In this document: positions 27,896 through 38,269 of the stretch, piece after piece
Numbering within the stretch: position 1 is the first letter of the stretch
How the letters are laid out: every line of letters starts with the position of its first letter
Source: Arcticibacter pallidicorallinus
GTDB lineage: Bacteria > Bacteroidota > Bacteroidia > Sphingobacteriales > Sphingobacteriaceae
NCBI RefSeq assembly: GCF_003002875.1
Contig: NZ_PVTH01000001.1
Coordinates: forward strand, 372,001 to 436,000
DNA: 64,000 bases
Direction: 5' to 3'
Position numbers and translations under genes: made by a program
Notes under the pieces: generated by a model
The model's input: the letters and a program-made list of their open reading frames with translations, nothing else
Database searches by the model: none
What the model was told of the DNA's origin: nothing

Positions 27896-27921
27896 GTGGG
27901 GTTATGTGGTAGAAAGTGGTA
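27896..27921 (+). promoter_or_regulatory. MraZ operator: three direct repeats at 10-bp spacing
   Basis: GTGGG at 27896, GTGGT at 27906 and GTGGT at 27916 recur exactly every 10 bp, that is TGG(G/T)N boxes with 5-bp spacers. MraZ proteins are known to bind such boxes upstream of their own gene and to repress the dcw cluster. The last box ends 40 bp before the mraZ ATG. Confidence 0.75.
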
Positions 27922-27960
27922 AAAGTATGTAATTTTACTCCACTCAAACTAAAGCTGTTA

Positions 27961-28425
27961 ATGTCTCACTTCTTAGGCGAATTTGAATGTAAGCTCGATG
28001 CAAAGGGCCGACTGATGATACCAGCCGGACTCAGGAAGCAAATGCCTGAGGCTGAGAAGGAAGGGCTTGTCGTGAATCGCGGTTTCGAGAAGCATCTTGT
28101 GATTTATAGCCGGAAGGAATGGGACAAGATAATGGAAGACCTCAGCAAGCTTAATCAGTACGAAGAGAAGAACAGGCAGTTCATTCGGTACTTTACCAGG
28201 GGTGCGACTGAGCTTTCTCTGGACGCTGCGGGCAGGATATTGCTTCCAAAATCGCTTTTGGAGTATGCGGGTGCATCTTCGGAAGTGGTGCTGGCTTCAC
28301 AATTTAACAAAATTGAGCTTTGGTCAAAAGATGCATATGATGCACTGCTTGACAACGAACCCGATAACTTCTCCAAACTGGCAGAAGAGGTAATGGGTGG
28401 CGCAGGAAGGAGGGCTGATGTCTGA
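27961..28425 (+). CDS. mraZ: Transcriptional regulator MraZ
   Basis: ATG 27961 (MSHFLGEFE) is chosen; the in-frame start at 27916 lies in the operator. The 154-residue protein has two SpoVT/AbrB-like domains (about 5-50 and 77-120), each with the D-x-x-G-R motif (LDAKGRLMIP and LDAAGRILLP). MraZ forms ring-shaped oligomers, binds the repeats upstream of its gene and autoregulates the dcw cluster. It overlaps the start of rsmH by 8 bp. Confidence 0.96.
   Translation: MSHFLGEFECKLDAKGRLMIPAGLRKQMPEAEKEGLVVNRGFEKHLVIYSRKEWDKIMEDLSKLNQYEEKNRQFIRYFTRGATELSLDAAGRILLPKSLLEYAGASSEVVLASQFNKIELWSKDAYDALLDNEPDNFSKLAEEVMGGAGRRADV
28405..28414 (+). promoter_or_regulatory. Shine-Dalgarno sequence of rsmH
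   Basis: GGAAGGAGGG sits 3-4 bases before ATG 28418, inside the end of mraZ. Strong Shine-Dalgarno sequences are unusual in this phylum. Here it marks ATG 28418 rather than the upstream GTG 28397 as the start. Confidence 0.55.
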
Positions 28426-29320
28426 GTATCACGTGCCTGTTATGCTGAAAGAGTGCATGGAGGGTCTGCATATTATTCCGGACGGGGTGTACGTTGATGT
28501 CACCTTTGGCGGTGGTGGACATTCCCGGGAGATTCTGAAGAACCTGGGCGAAGGCGGCAGACTGCTGGCTTTTGATCAGGATGAAGATGCGAAAAAAAAT
28601 ATTCCAAACGATGATCGGTTAACCTTTATAGATCAAAACTTCCGCTTTTTAAAGAATTATTGCCGTTTACATTCGGCGATGCAGGTGGATGGTATTCTGG
28701 CTGATCTTGGTGTTTCATCCCACCAATTTGATCAGCCAGAGCGGGGGTTTTCTACAAGGTTTGATGCGGATCTCGATATGCGAATGGATCAGTCAGCACC
28801 GATCACGGCGAAAGAAGTTATTGCTTCATACAGTGAGGAGGAGCTCCACCGGATATTTGGTATGTATGGCGAAATTCAGAATGCCAAATCGCTTGCGCGG
28901 ACGCTTGTTACGGCAAGGTTAAACCGACAGATCGATACGATTGCTGAGTTTAAAGAGGTGATTAAAAAGCTTATCCCGAAGGGAAAAGAAAATAAATACC
29001 TGGCACAGGCTTTCCAGGCGCTTCGGATAGAGGTGAACCAGGAGCTGGAGGCTTTGCAGGAGTTCTTATTGCAGGCGGCCGATGTATTGAAGCCGGGCGG
29101 AAGGCTGGTGGTGATGTCTTATCACTCACTGGAGGATCGCCTGGTGAAGAATTTTATTGCCAAGGGCAAGTTCAGGGGCGAACTGGAAAAAGATTTTTAT
29201 GGAAATATACAGCGGCCTCTGGATGCGGTAACGCGCAAAGCAGTAGTGGCTACGGATGAGGAGATCGCCTTAAATAGTCGCGCCAGAAGTGCAAAGCTGC
29301 GGGTTGCTGTGAAGTTGTAG
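28418..29320 (+). CDS. rsmH: 16S rRNA (cytosine(1402)-N4)-methyltransferase
   Basis: The 300-residue protein starts MSEYHVPVML and carries the SAM-binding motif DVTFGGGGHSREIL (27-40) and the family motif MSYHSLEDRLVK near the C terminus. It methylates C1402 in the ribosomal P site. It overlaps mraZ by 8 bp and is the second gene of the dcw cluster, as in most bacteria. Confidence 0.97.
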   Translation: MSEYHVPVMLKECMEGLHIIPDGVYVDVTFGGGGHSREILKNLGEGGRLLAFDQDEDAKKNIPNDDRLTFIDQNFRFLKNYCRLHSAMQVDGILADLGVSSHQFDQPERGFSTRFDADLDMRMDQSAPITAKEVIASYSEEELHRIFGMYGEIQNAKSLARTLVTARLNRQIDTIAEFKEVIKKLIPKGKENKYLAQAFQALRIEVNQELEALQEFLLQAADVLKPGGRLVVMSYHSLEDRLVKNFIAKGKFRGELEKDFYGNIQRPLDAVTRKAVVATDEEIALNSRARSAKLRVAVKL

Positions 29321-29346
29321 GTTGTTAATGATTATTTGGAAGGCAT

Positions 29347-29757
29347 ATGAGTAATCGTTTCAGAAGGGATAAAGAAGAAGAGGAAATCGAACAGGAGATT
29401 GAAATCAAACCTGTTCAGAAGAAGGTTACGCTGCCCCGAAACTTCTTTACCGTGCTACTTACCGACGGAGTGATCTCCAAAGAAGCAGCATCTGAGATGA
29501 TGCCCTTTATTATTTTCCTCGCCTTTTTGGGGATGGTGTATATTGGAAACCGGCATTTTACGGAGAAGAATATCCGGAGCATCGATAAGCTTAACAAAGA
29601 GGTAAAAGAGATGCGCTGGGATTATAAGACGTTGAAAGCGGATTTGATGTTGCGAAGTACGCAGACAGAGGTAGCCAAGAAAGTGGATACTCTGGGGCTG
29701 AGGGAGCCCGTTGAACCGCCGAAGAAACTGATGGTTCCGGCCTTGACAGAAAAATAA
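29347..29757 (+). CDS. ftsL: FtsL-like division protein
   Basis: The 136-residue bitopic protein has a charged cytoplasmic N terminus (about 1-45, rich in Glu and Arg), one transmembrane segment (about 50-67) and a periplasmic coiled-coil-like stretch (about 70-115). This is the FtsL layout, and the place between rsmH and ftsI is that of ftsL. Sequence similarity to FtsL of other phyla is low, as usual. It should join FtsQ in the divisome complex that activates FtsW and FtsI. Confidence 0.88.
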   Translation: MSNRFRRDKEEEEIEQEIEIKPVQKKVTLPRNFFTVLLTDGVISKEAASEMMPFIIFLAFLGMVYIGNRHFTEKNIRSIDKLNKEVKEMRWDYKTLKADLMLRSTQTEVAKKVDTLGLREPVEPPKKLMVPALTEK

Positions 29758-29816
29758 AACAGTACACGGTCTGCCTGGGGCAGATTGCAAGAATAGAAGT
29801 AAATAAGCAGTGAGTT

Positions 29817-31913
29817 ATGAATATCAGAACTGACATTTTATTGCGTGTTTATATAGCCTTCGGACTGATCGTTCTGCTGGCATTTGCTGTATTGTTTAAA
29901 CTTTTTCACGTTCAGATTACCGAAGGTGAAAAGTGGAGGGCGATGGCCGACAGCTTGTCGACTAAGTTCGTAAATGTGGAAGCTGTAAGAGGTAATATCC
30001 TCTCTCACGACGGGAGTTTGCTGGCGACGTCTGTGCCTGAGTATGAGTTGCGTCTCGATTTGAAGGCCGGCGGCGTGGAGAAAGATCAGGTCTTCTACGA
30101 GAAGGTTGATTCTCTGGCGGAGAAACTGTCACGGTTCTTTAACGACAAAAGCCCGCGTCAATATTCCAATATTTTACGCAAGGCCAGGCAAGACGGGGAG
30201 CGGTACTTTCTTCTAAAAAGGAACGTAACTCACCAGGAGCTCAAGGTAATTAAGACTTTCCCGATCCTGAATATGGGAAAATATAAAGGGGGCTTAATCG
30301 CTGTTCAAAAGAACAAGCGAATTTTGCCGTTCAGGAGTCTGGCTGCCAGAACAATAGGTTATAATAATGAACACGTGCAGCCGGTAGGACTGGAAGGTGC
30401 GTTCGGCGAATATGTGGATGGTGAAAGCGGCAGAAGGCTGATGCAGCGTATAGCAGGTGGAATCTGGATGCCGGTAAATAAAGATATTGAAATTGCCCCT
30501 AAAGACGGTGCGGATATCGTATCGACGATCGATATCAATATTCAGGACGTCACGCAGAATGCACTACTGAAGCAGTTAATTAAAAGCGATGCTGAACATG
30601 GATCAGCTATTGTTATGTCGGTCGAAACAGGTGAGGTTCGGGCAATTGCCAATTATACCCGTACGGGAAAAGGCAGGTACGAAGAGAAATTTAATTATGC
30701 CATAGCCGGAAATCAGGATCCGGGATCTACGTTTAAGGTTGCGTCGTATCTGGCTCTTTTCGAAGACAAAGCTGTAGATACGAGTACATTGGTTTCGACG
30801 GAGAATTATAAAATCCCGGGACATATTATTAAAGATTCACACGGTAGTATTGGTACTATTTCGGTAAAAAGAGCTTTTAATACATCGTCAAATGCGGCGA
30901 TTGCAAAGCTCGTTAACCAAACGTATAAGGAGAACCAGTCCAAGTTTACTGACCATCTGTATAACTGGCACCTGCATGAGAAATTAGATTTACAGATTCC
31001 AGGGGAGGCTAAACCTGTGGTGAAGAATCCTAACAACAGAAGCTGGAATAAGAATATGTCGTTGCCTCAGATGGCTTATGGTTACGAAATGCAGCTTACA
31101 CCGTTGAAGATGCTGTCTTTCTATAATGCGATAGCGAACGACGGCAAATATCTGGCGCCTATATTCGTGAAGGAGATAAGAAGACTTGGAAATACGATAG
31201 AGCACTTTGATGCCCGGGTCATCAACGATAAAATTGCATCTGATGAGGCTATCAAGACGATGCAGGAGCTGCTGGAGAGTGTGATCACGGAGGGTACGGG
31301 ACGCAGGATCATCTACAATCCCTTGTATAAAGTAGCTGGGAAGACAGGCACTGCACAGGTAGCTGATGCGAACAGAGGTTACCGCGCGAAGCGTCAGTAT
31401 CAGGCTTCTTTCTGCGGGTATTTCCCGGCGGATAATCCGAAGTATTCGCTGATTGTTGTGGTTAACGGACCAAAGAATGGATATTATGGAGCCCAGGTTG
31501 CCGGTCCACCGTTCCGCGAAATTGCGGATAAGATTTATGCCAACGACAAGGAAATGTATAACCCGGTACCTGAAAGATTAGTGGGCAACACCAAATTGCC
31601 TCCTTCTAAGGCCGGCCATAATGAAGCAACGCGTCAGGTATATAAAGCGTTGGGCATAAAAGCATACTATGCGTCGAATAGTGAATTTGTGCATCCGATA
31701 GATACGAGTAATGGCGTGTCTGTGAGAGAGGTTTCGATAAACGCTCATAGTGTTCCGGATGTTGCGGGAATGGGATTAAAAGATGCGGTATATCTGTTAA
31801 GCAATGCCGGTCTCAAGCCAGTAGTGAAGGGTAGCGGCAAGGTTATCAAACAGTCGCTGGCTGCCGGTTCGAGAATTGTTAAAGGATACCCAATAAATAT
31901 AGAATTGCAATGA
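29817..31913 (+). CDS. ftsI: Division-specific penicillin-binding protein with PASTA domain
   Basis: The 698-residue protein has an N-terminal membrane anchor (about 12-32), a PBP dimerisation domain and a transpeptidase domain with all three motifs: STFK at 304-307 (catalytic Ser304), SSN at 357-359 and KTG at 509-511. Residues about 635-698 form a single PASTA domain (VPDVAGMGLKDAVYLL), as in SpoVD-type class B PBPs and usual for this phylum. It cross-links septal peptidoglycan made by FtsW. The stop overlaps the murE start by 4 bp. Confidence 0.96.
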   Translation: MNIRTDILLRVYIAFGLIVLLAFAVLFKLFHVQITEGEKWRAMADSLSTKFVNVEAVRGNILSHDGSLLATSVPEYELRLDLKAGGVEKDQVFYEKVDSLAEKLSRFFNDKSPRQYSNILRKARQDGERYFLLKRNVTHQELKVIKTFPILNMGKYKGGLIAVQKNKRILPFRSLAARTIGYNNEHVQPVGLEGAFGEYVDGESGRRLMQRIAGGIWMPVNKDIEIAPKDGADIVSTIDINIQDVTQNALLKQLIKSDAEHGSAIVMSVETGEVRAIANYTRTGKGRYEEKFNYAIAGNQDPGSTFKVASYLALFEDKAVDTSTLVSTENYKIPGHIIKDSHGSIGTISVKRAFNTSSNAAIAKLVNQTYKENQSKFTDHLYNWHLHEKLDLQIPGEAKPVVKNPNNRSWNKNMSLPQMAYGYEMQLTPLKMLSFYNAIANDGKYLAPIFVKEIRRLGNTIEHFDARVINDKIASDEAIKTMQELLESVITEGTGRRIIYNPLYKVAGKTGTAQVADANRGYRAKRQYQASFCGYFPADNPKYSLIVVVNGPKNGYYGAQVAGPPFREIADKIYANDKEMYNPVPERLVGNTKLPPSKAGHNEATRQVYKALGIKAYYASNSEFVHPIDTSNGVSVREVSINAHSVPDVAGMGLKDAVYLLSNAGLKPVVKGSGKVIKQSLAAGSRIVKGYPINIELQ

Positions 31914-33373
31914 GAAGAACATTTACTGAATTATTAAGCGGAATCACGATTCTTGATCTGCAGGGCTCTGGCACTGTCGGCATCGGGAATATCTGCTTTG
32001 ATTCGAGACAGGTAAAGCCAGGTTCTTTGTTCATTGCAGTTAAAGGCACGGTTTCTGACGGGCATGATTACATCGGAAAAGCCGTTGAGCTGGGTGTGTC
32101 TGCCGTTGTGTGCGAGACGATGCCCGCTGTGTTGGCAGAGGGTGTAAGCTATGCGGTCGTGGCGGATTCAGCTATAGCGCTGGGTTTGATCGCCTCTGAA
32201 TTTTACGATCATCCGTCTGAGTCAATGAAGGTGGTTGGCGTTACCGGAACGAACGGTAAGACGACTGTTGCTACGCTGCTGTTTAAGTTGTTTAAGGAGC
32301 TGGGGTATAAGGTGGGCTTGGTTTCTACGGTCGAGAACTATATTCATAATTCGGTGGTTCCCTCTACGCATACTACGCCTGATCCGATCGCGCTGAACAC
32401 GCTTTTGGCTGAAATGGTGGCCGCGGGCTGCGATTATTGCTTCATGGAAGTCAGTTCTCATGCAGTAGCTCAGCACCGTATTGCGGGTCTGCAGTTTACG
32501 GGTGGGGTTTTTACTAACCTGACGCACGATCATCTGGACTTTCACAAGACCTTCGATGCTTACCTGAAAGCAAAGCGGGGCTTTTTTGACTCTTTGCCTA
32601 AATCGGCTTTTGCCTTAACAAATGCAGATGACCGCAACGGGCAGGTTATGCTGCAAAACACGAAGGCCTATAAGAAGTCTTATGGCCTGAAGAATATGGC
32701 CGACTTCAAGGTTCGTATTATTGAAGACGAGTTGAGCGGACTGATTCTGGAAATTGATGGTCAGGAAGTTTGGTTCAAACTTATCGGGAATTTCAACGCC
32801 TATAACCTGCTAAGTGTGTATGCAACCGCTATGCTCCTGGAGCAGGATAGCAACCGCGTGCTGACCATTTTGAGCAGACTAAGCAGTGCGGAAGGAAGAT
32901 TTGATTATATAACTGCCCCTAATGGCGTGATCGCTATTGTCGATTATGCTCATACTCCTGATGCTGTCCAGAATGTGTTAAGCACCATTCAATCCGTCAG
33001 AAAAGGTATTGAACAGGTGATTACGGTGATTGGTTGTGGTGGTGACAGAGACAGGACAAAGCGTAAGCCGATGGCGCAGATTGCATGCGACTGGAGCGAT
33101 AAAGTGATTTTGACGTCTGATAATCCGCGTTCGGAAGAACCGATGGAGATCATCAGAGAGATGGAAGCGGGAGTAAGTCCGGAAAATAAAAGAAAAGTTT
33201 TGGTAATAGCGGACAGGGGAGAAGCCATTCGTACGGCATGTCATCTGGCGAAGGCCGGAGATATCATTTTGGTGGCTGGAAAAGGGCATGAGAAATATCA
33301 GGAGATAAAGGGTGTAAAGCATCCTTTTGATGACAAGAAAGTATTGACTGAACAACTAATCCAGGTAGGCTGA
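31910..33373 (+). CDS. murE: UDP-MurNAc-L-Ala-D-Glu:meso-diaminopimelate ligase
   Basis: The 487-residue Mur ligase has the ATP loop GTNGKTT (113-119) and the DNPR motif at 404-407, which is the signature of meso-diaminopimelate-adding enzymes rather than lysine-adding ones. It adds the third residue of the stem peptide in the cytoplasm. This fits the dapA gene elsewhere in the window. It overlaps ftsI by 4 bp (ATGA) and shares one base with mraY (TGATG). Confidence 0.97.
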   Translation: MRRTFTELLSGITILDLQGSGTVGIGNICFDSRQVKPGSLFIAVKGTVSDGHDYIGKAVELGVSAVVCETMPAVLAEGVSYAVVADSAIALGLIASEFYDHPSESMKVVGVTGTNGKTTVATLLFKLFKELGYKVGLVSTVENYIHNSVVPSTHTTPDPIALNTLLAEMVAAGCDYCFMEVSSHAVAQHRIAGLQFTGGVFTNLTHDHLDFHKTFDAYLKAKRGFFDSLPKSAFALTNADDRNGQVMLQNTKAYKKSYGLKNMADFKVRIIEDELSGLILEIDGQEVWFKLIGNFNAYNLLSVYATAMLLEQDSNRVLTILSRLSSAEGRFDYITAPNGVIAIVDYAHTPDAVQNVLSTIQSVRKGIEQVITVIGCGGDRDRTKRKPMAQIACDWSDKVILTSDNPRSEEPMEIIREMEAGVSPENKRKVLVIADRGEAIRTACHLAKAGDIILVAGKGHEKYQEIKGVKHPFDDKKVLTEQLIQVG

Positions 33374-34614
33374 TGTTATATTATCTATTTACATGGTTGC
33401 ATAATGAGTACGGTCTAACCGGTACGGGTGTTTTTCAATACATATCCTTCAGAACTGCCATGTCGATCATCTTCTCGCTATTGTTCACTACGATCTACGG
33501 AAGTCGCCTGATAAAGAAGCTGCACGCGCTGCAGGTTGGGGAAACGGTACGGAACCTGGGACTTGAAGGACAGATGCAGAAACAGGGGACGCCTACCATG
33601 GGTGGTATCATCATACTTTTGGGAATCCTGATTCCTACACTGTTGTTTGCCAAGCTGGAAAATGTCTATATCATTCTGATGCTCGTTACTACAGTTTGGA
33701 TGGGTATCATCGGGTTTATTGACGATTATATAAAAGTATTTAAGAAGGATAAAGAAGGTCTTGCAGGGAGGTTTAAGATCCTCGGTCAGGTTGTGCTGGC
33801 GCTGATTATCGGCTGGACGATGTATTTCCATCCGGATATTGTGGTACGTCAGCAGGTTACCCTGCCAACGACGAATACGAGTCCGCTTGAAGTACACCAA
33901 AAGGGTAATTCCTACTACTTCACGCAGAACCTGAAGTCGACCATGACAAACATACCTTTCGTGAAGAACAACGAATTCGACTATGCGAAATTCCTGAGCT
34001 TTTTGGGAGAAGGACATGAAAAGTATGCCTTAGTGGTGTTCCTGTTCTTTGTGATTGTAATCGTTACGGCGGTATCGAACGGCGCCAATATAACGGATGG
34101 AATAGACGGACTGGCCACGGGGACCTCGGCGATAATCGGGGTGACGTTGGCCGTGCTGGCCTATGTATCGGGTAATACCATCATGGCGGAGTATCTGAAC
34201 ATCATGTATATCCCCAACTCCGGAGAGCTCGTGATTTTTGCGGGGGCTTTTGTGGGTGCTTGCGTAGGCTTTTTATGGTACAACTCCTATCCGGCACAGG
34301 TGTTCATGGGTGATACGGGAAGTTTAGCTATTGGTGGTATTATCGCTGCTTTTGCGATTATGATTCGTAAGGAACTATTGATTCCGATCCTCTGCGGTGT
34401 GTTTTTGTTCGAGAATTTATCGGTAATCCTACAGGTGTCATATTTCAAGTACACAAAGAAGAAATTTGGTGAAGGGCGTCGGATTTTGCTGATGTCGCCA
34501 GTTCACCACCATTACCAGAAGAAGGGGTATCATGAATCGAAGATCGTGACCCGTTTTTGGATCGTCGGGATTATTCTGGCTGTGTTAACTATTGTAACCT
34601 TAAAACTGAGATAA
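33373..34614 (+). CDS. mraY: Phospho-N-acetylmuramoyl-pentapeptide transferase
   Basis: The 413-residue polytopic membrane protein shows the MraY motifs [15 protein letters not shown], the [15 protein letters not shown] stretch (Asp residues binding magnesium) and SPVHHHY near the C terminus. It makes lipid I. It carries an insertion of about 60 residues between membrane segments (around residues 155-215), common in Bacteroidota. The stop shares one base with the murD start. Confidence 0.97.
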   Translation: MLYYLFTWLHNEYGLTGTGVFQYISFRTAMSIIFSLLFTTIYGSRLIKKLHALQVGETVRNLGLEGQMQKQGTPTMGGIIILLGILIPTLLFAKLENVYIILMLVTTVWMGIIGFIDDYIKVFKKDKEGLAGRFKILGQVVLALIIGWTMYFHPDIVVRQQVTLPTTNTSPLEVHQKGNSYYFTQNLKSTMTNIPFVKNNEFDYAKFLSFLGEGHEKYALVVFLFFVIVIVTAVSNGANITDGIDGLATGTSAIIGVTLAVLAYVSGNTIMAEYLNIMYIPNSGELVIFAGAFVGACVGFLWYNSYPAQVFMGDTGSLAIGGIIAAFAIMIRKELLIPILCGVFLFENLSVILQVSYFKYTKKKFGEGRRILLMSPVHHHYQKKGYHESKIVTRFWIVGIILAVLTIVTLKLR

Positions 34615-35960
34615 TGGAATCAAAGCGTTATATCGTGATTTTAGGTGCGGGTGAAAGTGGCACGGGAGCGGCAGTCTTAGCCCAGAAGCAGGGCTTTGAG
34701 GTTTTCGTTTCAGACGCGGGACCTATAGCTCCTCAGTATATTAAGGAACTGGAAGATGCAGGGATTGCTTTCGAGCAGCTTCAGCATTCGGTAGAGAAGA
34801 TCGAGTCGGCTGATGAGGTAATTAAAAGTCCGGGTATTCCCGAGAAGGCTCCTCTGGTAAAGAAGCTTCGGGAGAAAGGTGTTTCAGTTGTTTCGGAAAT
34901 TGAGTTCGCTTCAAGATACTCCAAGGCGAAGACGATTTGCATTACCGGATCAAACGGGAAATCAACAACCACGATGCTGACCTACCACATTCTGAAGAAT
35001 GCAGGGATGAACGTGGGGCTTGCCGGAAATATCGGACAGAGTTTCGCCCGTCAGGTTGCGCAATCGGAACATGACTGGTACGTTTTGGAGATCAGCAGTT
35101 TCATGCTTGACGACATGTACGAGTTCAAGGCAGATATTGCGGTGTTACTAAATATCACACCTGACCACCTGGATCGCTATGACTACAAGCTGGAGAACTA
35201 TGCGGAGTCAAAGATCAGGATCATTCAGAACCAGACGGAAGGCGATGTTTTTGTTTACTGTGCAGACGATCCGGAGACGATCGAAATATTAAAGAAGCAT
35301 CCCGCGGTAGCGGTTACTTATCCTTTTTCAATAAAGGAAGAGCTCGAAAAGGGCGCGTATATAAAGGATAATCAGATAATTATTAAACTCAATACAGAAC
35401 AAGAATTTAAGATGACTATTACAGATTTAGCGTTACAGGGAAAGCATAATATCTACAATTCTATGGCTTCGGGTATTGTGGCTAAGGTTCTTGAATTGCG
35501 CAACGAAAGCGTAAGAGAGAGCATGGGCGATTTTAAGAATATCGAACACCGTTTAGAGCATGCCGGAAGAATCACGGGCGTTGAATTTATCAATGATTCT
35601 AAGGCGACCAATGTAAACTCTACATGGTATGCATTGGAAAGCATGACGACTGACGTGATCCTGATACTGGGTGGGGTAGATAAAGGAAATGATTATTCTA
35701 TTCTGAAAGATCTTGTTCGGCAGAAAGTGCGCGCAATTGTTTGTCTGGGTAAGGATAACAAACGTATCCATGAGGCTTTCGAGGAAGATGTGGAAGTGAT
35801 TGTAAATGCATTCTCGGCTCAGGATGCGGTAGAGATGTCGTATCATCTGGCGAAGAAGGGTGAAACGGTATTGTTATCACCGGCTTGTGCGAGTTTTGAC
35901 TTGTTTAAGAATTACGAAGATCGTGGAGATCAGTTCAAGGCGGCTATAAAGAATTTGTAG
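34614..35960 (+). CDS. murD: UDP-MurNAc-L-alanine:D-glutamate ligase
   Basis: ATG 34614 is chosen because it overlaps the mraY stop as TAATG and starts the [16 protein letters not shown] Rossmann motif; the longer frame runs into mraY. The 448-residue protein has the ATP loop GSNGKST at 112-118 and the family motifs NDSKATN and LSPACASFD. It adds D-glutamate to the muropeptide in the cytoplasm. Confidence 0.97.
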   Translation: MESKRYIVILGAGESGTGAAVLAQKQGFEVFVSDAGPIAPQYIKELEDAGIAFEQLQHSVEKIESADEVIKSPGIPEKAPLVKKLREKGVSVVSEIEFASRYSKAKTICITGSNGKSTTTMLTYHILKNAGMNVGLAGNIGQSFARQVAQSEHDWYVLEISSFMLDDMYEFKADIAVLLNITPDHLDRYDYKLENYAESKIRIIQNQTEGDVFVYCADDPETIEILKKHPAVAVTYPFSIKEELEKGAYIKDNQIIIKLNTEQEFKMTITDLALQGKHNIYNSMASGIVAKVLELRNESVRESMGDFKNIEHRLEHAGRITGVEFINDSKATNVNSTWYALESMTTDVILILGGVDKGNDYSILKDLVRQKVRAIVCLGKDNKRIHEAFEEDVEVIVNAFSAQDAVEMSYHLAKKGETVLLSPACASFDLFKNYEDRGDQFKAAIKNL

Positions 35961-35978
35961 TGATAAAACTATAAGAAT

Positions 35979-37151
35979 ATGGTTGAAAGTATATTAAGCA
36001 GAGCAAAAGGAGACCGATGGATCTGGCTGATCGTGATATTACTTTCGGTATTATCATTATTAGCGGTGTACAGCTCTACAGGTACGCTCGCCTATAAGAA
36101 GGGCGTGGGTACGGAGCAGTACTTATTCAAGCATCTGGTGATGATTGTTGGCGGCCTGGCGCTGATGTATTTCTCGCATTTGCTGGATTATCGCTATTAT
36201 GCGGGAATCTCGAAAGTGCTGATGATCGTGACTGTGCCATTGCTTTTATATACTTTGATTTTTGGTAATAACGTGAACGACGCGAGTCGCTGGGTAACGA
36301 TTCCGATCATAAATCAGACTTTCCAGACTTCGGATTTGGCTAAGCTGGCCTTGATTACTTTTCTGGCGAGGATGCTAACCCGTAAGCAGGAACAGATAAA
36401 GGACGTCAGGAAGTCGTTTCTTCCGATCATTCTGTATGTGGGTCTGGTATTCGTGTTAATTGCCTGGGCGAATTTGTCTACGGCTATGATGCTCTTCGGT
36501 GTGAGTATATTGCTGTTGATCATCGGAAGAATCAGTATCAAGCAGATAGGTGCTGTATGCTTGTTTGGATTTGTGTTGTTGTTAGGCGTTATATTTTTGG
36601 GACCCAGAAAGGCAACTTATGCTTCCCGTATTGATGTATATCTGCATCCGGAAAAAGCTGATCCTGATAAAGCGTTTCAGGCCAATCAGGCTAAGATTGC
36701 AATTGCGACGGGTGGAATTTTTGGTAAAGGGCCGGGTAACAGCACGCAGAGGAACTACCTGCCGCATCCGTATTCTGACTTTGTGTATGCATTGATTATT
36801 GAAGAGTATGGAATGGTGGGCGGTGTAGGAATTGTGTTTTTGTATCTGATGTTGCTTTACCGCTGCATTTTGATTGTAACAGCGAGTCCGAAGGCCTTTG
36901 GCGCTTTGCTGGCGGCGGGACTGAGTTTCAGTCTCAGTATCCAGGCGTTCGCAAATATGGCCGTGGCGGTCGGTTTAGGTCCCGTTACGGGGGTGCCCCT
37001 GCCTCTGGTTAGTATGGGAGGGACGTCGATCTTATTTACGAGTGTAGCTTTCGGGATTATACTCAGTGTAAGTCGTGATATTGAAGAGAAGAAGGGTAAG
37101 GAGAAAACTGTAGAAGATAGAGTAGTTGTGGGTGAAATACCGGCAATGTAA
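35979..37151 (+). CDS. ftsW: Peptidoglycan polymerase FtsW (SEDS family)
   Basis: The 390-residue protein has about ten membrane segments and the SEDS signatures SSTGTLAYKKG near the N terminus, GPGNSTQRNYLPHPYSDF in the large loop, and PLVSMGGTS near the C terminus. The catalytic Asp is probably the one in YSDF. It polymerises lipid II at the septum together with FtsI, encoded four genes upstream. RodA is related, but the position in the dcw cluster favours FtsW. Confidence 0.95.
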   Translation: MVESILSRAKGDRWIWLIVILLSVLSLLAVYSSTGTLAYKKGVGTEQYLFKHLVMIVGGLALMYFSHLLDYRYYAGISKVLMIVTVPLLLYTLIFGNNVNDASRWVTIPIINQTFQTSDLAKLALITFLARMLTRKQEQIKDVRKSFLPIILYVGLVFVLIAWANLSTAMMLFGVSILLLIIGRISIKQIGAVCLFGFVLLLGVIFLGPRKATYASRIDVYLHPEKADPDKAFQANQAKIAIATGGIFGKGPGNSTQRNYLPHPYSDFVYALIIEEYGMVGGVGIVFLYLMLLYRCILIVTASPKAFGALLAAGLSFSLSIQAFANMAVAVGLGPVTGVPLPLVSMGGTSILFTSVAFGIILSVSRDIEEKKGKEKTVEDRVVVGEIPAM

Positions 37152-37163
37152 GGAGATAAAGAA

Positions 37164-38261
37164 ATGGCGAAAAGAATAATCATCAGTGGAGGAGGAACCG
37201 GAGGGCATATATTCCCTGCGATAGCCATCGCTAATGCGTTGAAACGCCTTGATCCGGCAACGGAGATCCTCTTTGTTGGAGCTAACGGACGTATGGAGAT
37301 GGAAAAAGTCCCTGCTGCCGGATATAAAATAGTGGGACTGGATATTCAGGGTTTTCAGCGCAAGTCTCTGTTAAAAAACCTGAAGCTGCCTTTTAAGGTA
37401 GTAGCGAGCCTGATGAAGGCGAGGGCTGTAATCAGGAACTTTAAGCCGGATGCAGCTGTAGGTGTTGGTGGTTATGCATCAGGACCGCTCTTGCTGGCGG
37501 CGGGGAATATGAGCGTGCCCTATCTCATTCAGGAGCAGAATTCATACGCGGGCATGACCAATAAATGGTTAGGTAAAAAGGCGGAAAAAGTATGTGTGGC
37601 GTTCTCGGGAATGGACCAGTTTTTTCCTGCCGGAAAGATATTAATGACGGGTAATCCGATTCGTAAGGAAGCGGTTGAGGTAAGCGGAAAACGGGCGGAA
37701 GCGCTTGCCAGTTTTGGATTGTCAGCAGATAAGAAGACCGTTTTAGTTACTGGCGGAAGCCTTGGCGCTGGTACGCTGAATAAGAGCATGCTGGCTGAGC
37801 TGGATCTTTTTGCGAAAGAGGACGTGCAGCTGATCTGGCAGACGGGTAAGTTTTACTATAAGTCGATACTGGAAAAAACTCAGGGAAGGTTGCCGGCAAA
37901 CGTGCGCATCGTTGAGTTTTTAAACCGTATGGATCTGGCTTATGCCGCTGCTGATGTGATTGTATCGAGGGCAGGAGCGGGGACGATTGCTGAGCTGTGT
38001 GTTGTCGCCAAGCCGGTGATTCTGGTGCCTTCGCCAAATGTGGCAGAAGACCATCAGACGCAGAATGCGATGGCCCTTGTAAAGCGTAATGCAGCTGTTC
38101 TGATCGCTGATCATGAAGCCGAGGGAACGCTTGGTTCGCTGGCGGTAAGCTTGATCAGGGATGAGCAGAAGTCCAGGGAGCTGCAGGCGAATATCGCCAG
38201 CCTTGCGCTTCCGGATGCGGATGATGTGATTGCAAAAGAAGTTTTAATTATAGCTAAATGA
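37164..38261 (+). CDS. murG: Undecaprenyldiphospho-muramoylpentapeptide GlcNAc transferase
   Basis: The 365-residue GT-B glycosyltransferase has the N-terminal GGGTGGHIFPA loop (lipid I binding, His15) and the C-terminal nucleotide-sugar site with SRAGAGTIAEL. It adds GlcNAc to lipid I to make lipid II at the inner face of the membrane. It lies 12 bp after ftsW and 8 bp before murC. Confidence 0.97.
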   Translation: MAKRIIISGGGTGGHIFPAIAIANALKRLDPATEILFVGANGRMEMEKVPAAGYKIVGLDIQGFQRKSLLKNLKLPFKVVASLMKARAVIRNFKPDAAVGVGGYASGPLLLAAGNMSVPYLIQEQNSYAGMTNKWLGKKAEKVCVAFSGMDQFFPAGKILMTGNPIRKEAVEVSGKRAEALASFGLSADKKTVLVTGGSLGAGTLNKSMLAELDLFAKEDVQLIWQTGKFYYKSILEKTQGRLPANVRIVEFLNRMDLAYAAADVIVSRAGAGTIAELCVVAKPVILVPSPNVAEDHQTQNAMALVKRNAAVLIADHEAEGTLGSLAVSLIRDEQKSRELQANIASLALPDADDVIAKEVLIIAK

Positions 38262-38269
38262 TCGTATAA

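Larger units (their letters stand above)
27455..27960 (+). other. Long intergenic region upstream of the dcw cluster
   Basis: This 506-bp stretch follows the pgk terminator. It holds the 11-bp repeat field, then about 160 bp without visible structure, a possible promoter (TTG at 27818-27820, 18 bp, and TAGAATTTG at 27839-27847, one base longer than consensus), and the MraZ operator. The open frames crossing it look non-coding. Confidence 0.55.

Noticed and set aside
33478-34017. Minus-strand open frame of 179 codons within mraY
   Set aside because: Antisense to a conserved membrane enzyme; its composition (rich in His, Arg, Gln) is that of a shadow frame.
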